Assembly (NCBI GenBank): GCA_020152595.1
Contig: JAIGNY010003789.1
Span: forward strand, 367,001 to 431,000
Source: Chiridota heheva
Taxonomy: Eukaryota > Echinodermata > Holothuroidea > Apodida > Chiridotidae
DNA length: 64,000 nucleotides
Direction: 5' to 3'
How positions within the stretch are numbered: the stretch's first letter is position 1; the number at the start of each line of letters is the position of its first letter. This document shows positions 39,501-51,500 of the stretch, piece by piece. Made by a program: the position numbers and the translations under genes. Under the pieces are notes generated by a model. The model ran no database searches, was not told the DNA's origin, and was given only the letters and a program-made list of their open reading frames with translations.

Positions 39501-42500
39501 GATGTCAAATAGAACCCATTTATGTGTTTGCTTTGCATTTGTGATAAATGTACAGTTTACACAACACAACATGATGTCAAATCATAGCTTTTTTTTTAAT
39601 GATTTTTCATTATTTTTTTTTTAATGTTATTGTGTTGATTGAAAGATTTTTTCTTGAAAATATCATTATTTTCAGTTCTTCACCAATTCTTACTTCAGTT
39701 CTTTATGGACTTATTCAATTAACCTCTGTGAGCAAGAAAATAGGCTATGCACTCTATAGCAACGGAGTAACTAGGTTGGGCAAACAAACCTTATATCCGT
39801 ATTTAAATCAATCATGCATTACCACTTTCAATCTTCAGGGTTTTTAATCAAAGTGGAAAAAATGATGTTTGCTCACCATTCTGGGTAAAGGATTAACAAA
39901 GCCCTTAGGCACAAGCTTTGTTCACCATCTTGTCTGTCACTTAGTCTGTGTGTGCAGAAAGTATTTTTATCATAAATAAAGGAAAAAAAGAAAAATGAAA
40001 ATTCTTGTGTGCACGTAGGATTTTTGCACCATTTAGTTGCGGAATTTTGTTGCTTGGCGAATTCAAGCCGTCATTGGTTGAAAAAGTTGCCAATCAACTA
40101 TCTCAGAGAAGTCAATAATTGTAGGTAATCACAGAATCTGAGAAAATGTGTCAATTAAGATACACTGAGACTTCAGTTAGGTGAGGGTATGAAGTCACAG
40201 TTAGTTTGACTTTACAAATCAGGTTCAAATTGATCAACTTGATATCTTTGAAGGAATTCTTTTCCTCCTCCATTTAAGATGAAAACACTTCCTTACTTTT
40301 TCCTACTGAACTTATTCTCTAATATCATGTCACAAAAATATTTTTTATTTTTTTATTTGCAGTATATGTCGTTAATGGCAGAACTAGGTGAAGGTCCACT
40401 TCCATCCCCTGCAGACATGAAACCTCCCACGCAACCACCAGCTTTGATGAGCACCCCTATTCCTCTAGCCCTACCCCCTCCACCCATCAACTCATCTGCC
40501 CCACCACCTCTTTTGAACACTTCACCCTTGAAAGACAATGGCCCACCTTCAGGACCAAAAAACGGGCCGTTCAGAGACCGCAATTCTGGCTTTGGTGGAG
40601 ACCAGAAACAATTCGGAAGCAGTGGGAGAAACAGCTACGATAATGAGAGGAGCTCTCGATTTGGAGATGACAGGGGCTCGAGCTACGGTGATGATCGTGG
40701 CGGCTCGAGCTACGGTGATGATCGTGGCGGCTCTGGCTTTGGAGATGATCGTGGCGGCTCTGGCTTTGGAGATGATCGTGGGGATCGTGGCAGCTCTGGC
40801 TTTGGAGATGAACGTGGGGGTCGTTTTAATGACCGTGGTGCGCCGAGATATGGAGAGGAGAGAGGTCAGAGGTTTGGAGATGAGCGGGGGTCCCGATTCG
40901 GTGATAGTCGTGGATCACCCTTCCATGACTTTGATCAGAGGAGTCCAAGATTTGGGGAGAGAGGAAGTTCAGGAAGGGGTCGCGCCGATGAATCATCCTT
41001 TAATCGTGGCCCAAGACCTCTAGTAATTACTTTTCATTGATTTTTGTTGTTGTATTTAATTGGGGTTTATCTATTTTAATAAGTAACTTTTAGTTCACCT
41101 TTTAATTGCCTAAAACTCTTGAAGTGTTTTGTATGCTGGTATAGAAACAGGTAGCAATCAACTTGAGGTTTAAAATATATACGTAAAACCATGTAAATAG
41201 CAAACAGTCCCCTCAAAGTCCGTTATTAATTGTCCATTTTAAAGTGTTTTAAAACTTTGATACTTTTGTTATTCTTTATATTTCTTTAGAATGTCATTGA
41301 CAATTAGTTCTTTGTTTTTTCCCTTTATCCAGATGAGTGCCCCGTTATGGCGACGTGGAGATAGCGATAGAGAGAACTCAAGAGAGAGATTTGGGGATGG
41401 TCCACCACCAAGATTTAGGGGCAGGGATGGATCTGGTGGTTCAGGACCAGGAGGACCTCCTGGGGGTCCAATGAGTTCCAGGTCCAGGGGACCTCCAGGT
41501 GGCCCGCCTAGTGGTCCTGGTGGAATGCCACCAAGACCTCCGTTTATGCCTCCACCAGGTTTCATGCAGCAAGGTGGGCCCCCTGGTGCAGGTATGGCTG
41601 GGCCTGGACCACGTGGACCTCCTGGCATGGGAGGGCCACCAGGCTTTAGTGGTCCCCCATTTTCTCAGGGACAAGGTGGACCAGGTCCACAGGGCCCACC
41701 TATGGGCTTTGGGCCCATGGGTATGCCGCCTATGCAAAGACCAGGAATGGCTCCATGGATCAATCCAGCTCATCAGCCACTTCCTCCACCAACATCTCAA
41801 GCGTCTTCATCTGACAGTGGACCGACCTCATCTACAGCTACCACACCAGGTAAAAAATCTTACTGAGGTGTTTCCAAGGGTACTTATTTCTTCTCAACAT
41901 AGCCTACAGAATTGTATTACGGGATTAGTTTAGTGTCCAAAATATGATGCAGGACAAGCAGTGAAGAAAGCACTGTGATATCGAATTACGTTGTGGAAAT
42001 GTCCAATTTTGAAGCTGCCATTTATAAAATCAGCTGGTGTAGAAAGAGTACAGTATAATAATCATAGTTATAATTACATATGTATTTTATTTCAAATTAC
42101 TTTTTCTTTAGTAAGTGAAAACATATTTTAATATTTTTTTCTGCTGAAGTTTAGTAAACCTTGCTTCTTTACCTCTGCAAATGAAGTTGGACGGAGGTTA
42201 TGTTTTCGTCTCCCTTTGTTTGTTTGTTTGTCTGTTTGTTTGTCATCAACAAATCTTAAGAACTGATGACTGGATTTGGATTCAATTTTATTTTGTTACT
42301 GCTTAAGGAAGAAGTGATTCAAATTTAAGACATTGGAACAGGGGAAGGGTGCAAATGGAGGGGTGGGAACATTTTAAGGTGAGTTTGTCTGTCATCAAGA
42401 TATTTCAAGAACTGATGATTGGATTTGGATTATATTTGATTTGTGGTTTTATTTTTGCTCAAGGAAGAAGTGATTTAAATTTGAGACGTATTATCACAAA

Positions 42501-45500
42501 GGAAGGGCAGAAATTGAGGGGTGGGGATGTTTAGGGTAAGGTCTGTCAAGGCACAGTTGAAACTTCCCAATGGAATGTGATGAACAAGGAATTCATGGCA
42601 TGAAAAGAATTCAACAATCAATTTTCCTAACTCATTGAAAATTAAATCAAGTGACCTCTACTATCAATGTAATAAGAACAATTAGTTTCTGCCATGAATG
42701 GAAAATAATGGAATATGAATCTTAACTGAATGGAACTGCAACAATGAATGCTTAGTCTGAATGAAACTGAAAACAATGATATGGCCTTGAAAGAAATCAG
42801 TCAAAAGATAATCATCAAGTGTTTAAAATGCAAATGAACCTTACAGATTAAAACTTGGGGATGAATCTTGGTGGGCCTAGAATTTCTAAGGTAGATTATA
42901 TTGGGTATGGGGATGGAATAAACTATTCTTGGCATATTGAAATTGCAATGAGGGCGGAGGTATGTGCTCCACAGAGTGCTGATATTCTAGTTAGGCTCTG
43001 TTTTTGAACTCTTGTCACTTATCAAATGGTATAAGTCAAGATATGTCATAAAATATGTCAAGAAGATTCACAAAGCCTTGTTGTCATTTCTAGTTCAATT
43101 CACTTATTTTTAGACACATGACTGAGGGCTTAAACTTGATTTCTCCCAAACAGATTGTAGATTACTTTCTTTGAAAATTCTTGAAGGTTTGGTAGTGGGT
43201 ATCCACCAAGTTATGGGTATCCAGCAAGTTATGGGTATCCAGCAAGTTATGGGTATCCACCAAGTGTATGTATGAAATGGATACCTGTAGTATTTGACCC
43301 TCTATTCATGTGTTTTGAGTGTCACATGAGTCACTCGTTACAATTTGATGGCTTGTCCGAATGAAGTTAAAACTAAGAAAAAATGCATACCTCGTCACCA
43401 GGATATTGATGAATTTATGAGTATTATCGATCATAATCATGCTTCACCATGCATTGTTTCCCATCAGGAACCACTGTGGTACCCCCACCGTCATTATTAG
43501 CACAACCTCCTCCTCCACCACCACCCGGTAGCAATGAGTCGCAAACCTCAGCATCCAGCCCGTTCCAAAGTAAGTGATACATATGTTTATAGATGATCGT
43601 TAGAGAAAATGGATGCTTAATGCAACCATCTGTTTAACATCTAAAGGAACATTTCTAGAAGGCTGTAAAATGATTATTAGTCATAGACCAGTGACTGGCT
43701 TTCTCTACGGTCCACTGGCTTCCTGTAAGGTCCACTGGCTTCCTGTACGGTCCACTGGCTTCCTGTATGGTCCACTGGCTTCCTGTAAGGTCCACTGGCT
43801 TCCTGTATGGTCCACTGGCTTCCTGTAAGGTCCACTGGCTTCCTGTAAGGCTCGCTGGCTTCCTGAACAGTACAGAATTGATTCAAAATACTTTTAAAAA
43901 CCTACAAATCTGTCCATCGGCTTGCACCTAAATATCTGGCTGATCTCATTCTCTTCAAATCATCTTCATGAATTCTACGTTTATTGAACAAAGCAACTTC
44001 TCCACAAGCCAAAATGGAAAGTCCAATCTTTTGGTCGTCACTCCTTCCCATGTGCTGCACCATGCAGCTTTATGGAATTCCTTGCCACTTAATATTAAAT
44101 TTACTTCCAATGTCATCTGTTTAAATGGAGGTTCAAGACTCATTTGAGAAGCATTTAGTGCCGCTGGACATAACTCTGCTGTGGATATTGGCGCTTTATC
44201 AATTATCTTGAACATAAAGTAACACTTGCTTCAAAGTAACTATATTTTGAACCAATTTTGATTGTTTGGCTTTCCGTAGCCTTGTATTAAAGTTAATATA
44301 CGCTGTCTTTTTTTCTCGAGTAAAAAAGATGAGAGGCTGCGTTACATTTATCTTCCACCCTTTTTCCCCCCCAAAAGATATGGGAAACATGGAGGGAAAT
44401 GCGTACATCAGTCAGACGCCATGGCAACATTCACCCCTCCAACATGTCCCTTCGGATGCCAGCCAATTGGGTATACTCAGAATACGATTGCCGTGTGATA
44501 TGTAGTTGGGCATGCTTGGTTGTGATTATAGCATGTTGTTTATGTTTTGTGCAAAAACATGTGGCTAGATATATTTATGTAAATTAGTGACTGATTTAAA
44601 AATAAATATGTAAAAAACTCTTAAGCATGCCTCCGGGCTGCAGCCATTTTGCCCACAAAGCATGCCTCCGGGCTGCAGCCATTTTGCCCACAAAGCATGC
44701 CTCCGGGCTGCAGCCATTTTGCCCACAAAGCATGCCTCCGGGCTGCAGCCATTTTGCCCACAAAGCATGCCTCCGGGCTGCAGCCATTTTGCCCACAAAG
44801 CATGCCTCCGGGCTGCAGCCATTTTGCCCACAAAGCATGCCTCCGGGCTGCAGCCATTTTGCCCACAAAGCATGCCTCCGGGCTGCAGCCATTTTGCCCA
44901 CAAAGCATGCCTCCGGGCTGCAGCCATTTTGCCCACAAAGCATGCCTCCGGGCTGCAGCCATTTTGCCCACAAAGCATGCCTCCGGGCTGCAGCCATTTT
45001 GCCCACAAAGCATGCCTCCGGGCTGCAGCCATTTTGCCCACAAAGCATGCCTCCGGGCTGCAGCCATTTTGCCCACAAAGCATGCCTCCGGGCTGCAGCC
45101 ATTTTGCCCACAAAGCATGCCTCCGGGCTGCAGCCATTTTGCCCACAAAGCATGCCTCCGGGCTGCAGCCATTTTGCCCACAAAGCATGCCTCCGGGCTG
45201 CAGCCATTTTGCCCACAGTAGGAATGCACACACACTTTTGAGATCCATATTTTGGCCCCCTAGTTTGCTCATCTCGACCGTTGTGCCACCCAAACCAAAA
45301 TCTTTGGCAGTGCCACTAATTTTCAGCAAGGCCACGTCAATTATGATCAGGCCATTAGTGTGCAAGTACATTTCTTAATATTTGTTCGACGGGCTAATAC
45401 TTTTGTGTGGTAATTTGTCAGTTCCTGGTAGGACAGCTTTATGGTTATGGGTCATGAAAATTGGAGGTTTTTTTATATATGCAATTTTGAGGAAGTTTGA

Positions 45501-48477
45501 GAGAGCTCACAGTTTCTCGATAAATGCGGCGTAGGAATGTAGTTCAGATACAAAGCCCCCAAAACTCACTCAAACACAGAGCTGGAACAATTATATGGTT
45601 CTAGTGGTTTTAACTGCGGGAAAATCAGGAATTTGCAGGAAGAAAACTATGAGATATTAAAGGGGGCAAACTGAGATGCTAAAGGGGGCAAACTATGAGA
45701 TGCTTAAGGGGGCAAACTATGAGATGCTAAAGGGGGCAAACTATGAGATGCTAAAGGGGGCAAACTATAAGATGCTAAAGGGGGCAAACTATGAGATGCT
45801 AAAGGGGGCAAACTATGAGATGCCAAAGGGGGCAAACTATGAGATGCTAAAGGGGGCAAACTATGAGATGCTTAAGGGGCAAACTATGAGATGCTAAAGG
45901 GGAAAACTATGAGATGCTAAAGGGGGCAAACTATAAGATGCTAAAGGGGCAAACTATGAGATGCTAAAGGGGGCAAACTATAAGATGCTAAAGGGGGAAA
46001 ACTATGAGATGCTAAAGGGGGAAAACTATGAGATGCTAAAGGGGGCAAACTATGAGATGCTAAAGGGGCAAAGTATCAGATGCTAAAGGGGGAAAACTAT
46101 GAGATGCTAAAGGGGGCAAACTATGAGTTGCTAAAGGGGCAAACTCAAACTTTGAGATGCTAAAGGGGGCAAACTATGAGATGCTAAAGGGGGAAAATTA
46201 TGAGATGCTAAAGGGGGCAAACTATGAGATGCTAAAGGGGGCAAACTATGAGATGCTAAGCAGATCAGCAAATAATCAAGAACAAATAGTGAACGAATAA
46301 ATGAGGATTGCAACCAGTGCGTGCATGAGCAGAATAAACAAATTGTTACCATGTATCCTAAGCGGGTTAGAGTCTAATAAGTACATAATAAAGAATTGCT
46401 GATAAGCAATACCTTACACTATAATTATACAAAAACAAGTACAGAAATGTCACCAGCAGGTATCGTAAAAGTTACGGGAACTCTATATAAGGGAATAAGG
46501 TTGAACAATTGAACAATAATGCATGATACCACCACTGTTAGATCATATAATGACACACCAGACACTTTAAAAATACAACATTACATTCATGTACAGAGGA
46601 TGATGACAATGAAAAGGAACATGTGGAATAAGGACAAAATAGGTATCCAAACAGCTGAATAATAGCTGAAAAACCCACATGAGTAATCCCCAGGTATCCA
46701 GGTAAGCTTAGAATGGGAATACTGTAAACACTGTACAAGCTAAAGGAAATATGTGTAAGTTTACAAAGATCAGCTAACTTGAAATACAAAATGGATGGTG
46801 ATGGGTAGGAAAAGGGGTAAAAAAGATGGAAAAGGGGTAAAAAATGGTATAAGCATACCTGAAGACAAAACAACCAGTTTAAAGGTCCACAATATAGGAC
46901 CAATACGAGCCTAGAACAGGATCGGGGTGGTTCAGGATTCATGTATCTACAGTTATGTAAAGTTATATAAAGTAGTATAAAGGAGTACATTATGATCCAG
47001 AAGATTTTGTTCTGACAGGTCGGGCTTAGTGAGGTCGTCCACTATGAAATATGCTTTCCCATCCAGAGCGCGTCTCCTGTGCTTTATTACTCCTGTGCTT
47101 CATTACGAAAACTTTCATTTTGTATAAAAAACAGCGCATGGAGATGTGGGGCGGCTTGCCCCCAGCTCCTCTACCGTCTCTTGTGGCAGCGCTCAATATC
47201 CCTTCATCAGGGACAATCACTTCACAGTTTTCATGATCTGTCGGGGGCACGCCGAAGATTCTGAGGTTATTTCTTTGAGACATTCTTTCATGCTTTGAAT
47301 CTTGGTTAGCCTTCTCAACGACCTGTACAAAGGAAAGAAATTATCTTGCCAAGGTCATCGCATATCTTATCTTTGTCTGCCATTTTGGCCTCGAGTGCAT
47401 CAATTCCCTTTGCTTAAAACTAAATTGACTTGCCCAAGTCTACTTCCAATTTGTTGACGGATTGTTTGAAGGTGTTTAGGGAGTTCTCAATAGCCTTTTG
47501 AAAGTCTGAAATGGCCTCGCTCCATGGTGCAAGCTCTGAATCAGATTGGGCGGGGACTCCTTGGCCTAAGCTAGGTATCAGTCCGGATGTAGTCGACTGA
47601 TTTGCAGGGCTTCATGGCCTAAGCTAGTATTCAGTCTGGATGTAGTAGACTGATTTGCGGGGCTCCCAAGGCCTAAGCTAGTATACAGTATGGATGTAGT
47701 AGACCGATTTGCGAGGCTTCATGGCCTAAGCTAGTATACAGTCTGGATGTAGTAGACCGATTTGCGAGGCTTCATGGCCTAAGCTAGTATTCAGTCTGGA
47801 TGTAGTAGACCGATTTGCGGGGCTCCATGGCCTAAGCTAGTATACAGTCTGGATGTAGTAGACCGATTTGCGAGGCTTCATGGCCTAAGCTAGTATTCAG
47901 TCTGGATGTAGTAGACCGATTTGCGGGGCTCCATGGCCTAAGCTAGTATACAATCTGGATGTAGTAGACCGATTTGCGGGGCTCCATGGCCTAAGCTAGT
48001 ATACAGTCTGGATGTAGTAGACCGATTTGTGGGACTCCATGACCTAAGCTAGTATTTAGTCTGGATGTAGTAGACCGATTTGCGGGCTCCATGGCCTAAG
48101 CTAGCATTCAGTCTGGATGTAGTAGACCGATTTGTGGGACTCCATGACCTAAGCTAGTATTTAGTCTGGATGTAGTAGACCGATTTGCGGGGCTTCATGG
48201 CCTAAGCTAGCATTCAGTCTGGATCAATTTGCGAGGCTCCATGGCCTAAGCAAGTATTCAGTCTGGATGTAGTAGATGGATTTGACAATGGCGGTCGACC
48301 TCTCTGCCCTCCAGGCATTTTTATCAACTGTCTAGGGGAGAATTCGGGTAACAGAGAAGCAATAACAGTACCTCATAGCACACAATATACTGTAGGCAAA
48401 TTCCTCCAAAAAACATGAATTTTTCACACACCTCCGAAAAATACGTCCTTAGTTTGCCATGTTTTAGGCTATATATA

Positions 48478-48513
<36 letters not shown>

Positions 48514-51500
48514 TGTATGTATGTATGTATGTATGTATGTATATATTTATATATATATACCAACCATGAGTGCTCGATGATTCTTTTCAAAAAAACTAAA
48601 ATATATGATAATACAGTCCCGGATACATATATATTAAACCATTTTATGGCATACAGGGTGTTGCGCTTTAAAAGAACTATATTATACAGGCTGTTTTGTA
48701 CACTTGCTTCTGCACTCTTCAGTGCCTAATTGGTGACTGCACAACCAAAACATTCCAAATCTACATAATAAAACAATTAGGGAATGTCTGTGTCCTTAAG
48801 TTACTGCACTTAAAAGGTATGAGTTCTGGTGCCTACATTTTGACATTAATTCGGACCTTGTGTTCAAAGTGCATAGTTCTGGCTTAAGAAGGATATGGTA
48901 CTTTTCTGCTACGCATAGATTGCATTTTTTAGTTGAAGGGTTATATGGGCTGGCTTTTGTGATGATGTTCCACTTGATTTCATACTCTTTCTTTTCTTTT
49001 CAGTTCCCAGCTATATAGATAGATAGATAGATAGATTGATAGATTTCTTGAGTAAACCACAGTATATGTGGTAAATGTGTGCACAATAAACGTCCCCCAT
49101 GTAATTTTACAATGAAAAGTACATTAAATTGTGAGAGAGGGAAGCATATAAAGATATATTCACTACATTAATATTATTTCTGTGGCGATTTTTCGTGGGA
49201 AGATTTTTAACACCTTTATTCACAAAGTATTAACTGCAACAACAGCATAACTCCTCTTTTCTGCATACCTCATTACCAACATAATTGTAAAACAACCAGC
49301 ATGCTGACATTTTTCAGGTTAGCGGTGGTATGTGTCAGTCAGTCCTTTCATGCATGAAGAATACTTGAGATGTTGTGGCGTGTTGGGATGTTTATGTTGT
49401 CCTTGAGGCAAGGTGAATGTTGTGCTCTGTGTTTGTACAGTTCTATAACCTTGTCAAACAAGAGTTTAGCCAAATGTAGTTTCTTGAGTACTTAGACCAG
49501 CGATTCTTAATAGGCGGACCGCGGGCCAAATTTGGCCTGCCAGATGATCCAATCTGGCCCGCGAACAATAGTCATAGTAGAAAAAAATATATAGTACGTC
49601 CAGATCGATCCGAATGAGATCGTTAAAAATCGCCAATTCCTCATTTATTTTGTGTTTTTTCAAGGCAAATCAGCGCACTACAACATCACGGCTTATCAAA
49701 TAAAATGTTATCTTTAGTTCTGCTATAAAATAGCGTGTCAAAGGAAGGCGGATAAAATAACCGCCGACATCTGGCATACATCCTTATGGCACGTGTTCTC
49801 AGCTTGTATGTATTCAGGTATTGTTTTGACGGGTTTTGTTTGTCATGTGATGCTGGTTTTGCCACACGATTGGCCCGCTGCCTGAGGCTGTTGTCAAATG
49901 CTGGCCTTTAGAAAAAGTGAATTACGAAACCATGAATTAGACCAATCAACTGCTAGGTAATTTTCCTTTTGTTGCCCAAGCAATCAGCTACAGTTGTTAG
50001 AGTAAGAGTTGTGAACAACAATGTGTGTGCGTATTACCTCCATGTATACTGCATGTATTACCTCCATGTATACCGCATGTATAATTAGTGTGCGTATTAC
50101 CTCCATGTGTACCGCATGTATGATTAGTGTGCTTATTACCTCCATGTGTACCTCATGTATGATTAGTGTGCGTATTACCTCCATTATACCGCATGTATGA
50201 TTAGTGTGCGTATTACCCCTATGTATACCGCATGTATGATTAGTGTACGTATTACCTCCATGTATAACTCATGTATGATTAGTGTGCGTATTACCTTCAT
50301 GTATACCGCATGTATGATTAGTGTGCGTATTACCTCCATGTGTACCTCATGTATGATTAGTGTGCGTATTACCTCCATGTATACCGCATGTATGATTAGT
50401 GTGCATATTACCTCCATGTATAACGTATGTATGATTAGTGTGCGTATTACCTCCATGTATACCGCATGTATGATTAGTGTGCGTATTACCCCCATGTATA
50501 CCGCATGTATGATTAGTGTGCGTATTACCTCCATGTATACCTCATGTATGATTAGTGTGCGTATTACCTTCATGTATACCTCATGTATGATTAGTGTGCG
50601 TATTACCTCTATGTGTACCTCATGTATGATTAGTGTACGTATTACCTCCATGTATACCTCATGTATGACTAGTATTTGAAAGCGTGTCCTTGGTCCCATA
50701 CTGTGAGTGAATTTTGCAAGAAGCGACTGGCAAGAAGCGCACAGTATTTGATTGGTCAATAAGAATCCTCCAAGAAAACTTGTGAAACAGATTTTCATAA
50801 ATATTTCAAAGGATTTTAACTAATATTTGCTGCAAATCTGATTCTGTTCTGCTTCCCTTCCTTAGATCCTAAGTTTATAATCACAACATAGATTTTGCTT
50901 TATGGTGATATATCATGTTTTGGCCATAATGTGATAGCCCTACTCTCATATAAGATTGATATGTATGACCATTAAACTAATTATTATAATTTAAGGCAAC
51001 AATCATTTGCATATCCATTTGAATAAACCAATAAGATCAAAGTATAATGGCAAGAAGGTATAAATAGCTCTTTCAAAAACAAACAATCTAAGAAAGTGTT
51101 GTGTTTTTGCTACTTCCCAGATTTGGGTAATGTAGAAGCAAGTACAGGGGCAGTGGCTCCCACCTCGGTGTCACCGTGGCAACAACAATTTCCACAGCAA
51201 CCTGGTGCCTTTTCCTCCAATCAGAATGTAACAGGTAGATATGGTTTGTTATAACAACACGTGCCTGCCTATATCCCTGCATGAAATTGTCTTGTCAAAA
51301 ATATTAGACACTTTTCTGTAGATGTGCCAAATCCGCTTTTCTTCCTGAAGGTAGTAAACCTGATCCTACCTCATGTCTATGAATGTCGCTTACGGCATAT
51401 CTTCTACTTTTTCTTGATTTCTTTTTTGCAGGATCGACAGCCCAGACATCCTCAATTGGAGCAGGTACACCATTACCATGGCAACAAGCAATGCAGGCAC

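Noticed and set aside
37657-39624. Open frames of about 446-448 codons on both strands
   Set aside because: They are a by-product of a 72-bp tandem repeat. Both strands are equally open and no domain or normal codon pattern is seen.
40353-40583. Minus-strand and off-frame Gly/Pro-rich frames over exons 9 and 10
   Set aside because: Shadows of the GC-rich SF1 coding exons. The SF1 frame is fixed by homology and by splice phase.
44565-45378. Several overlapping 190-268 codon frames
   Set aside because: All arise from a perfect 35-bp stop-free repeat and read the same peptide in shifted frames.
46538-46990. 150-codon minus-strand hydrophobic frame as a membrane protein
   Set aside because: The composition follows from T-rich DNA, there is no family resemblance, and it lies between repeats near a LINE relic.
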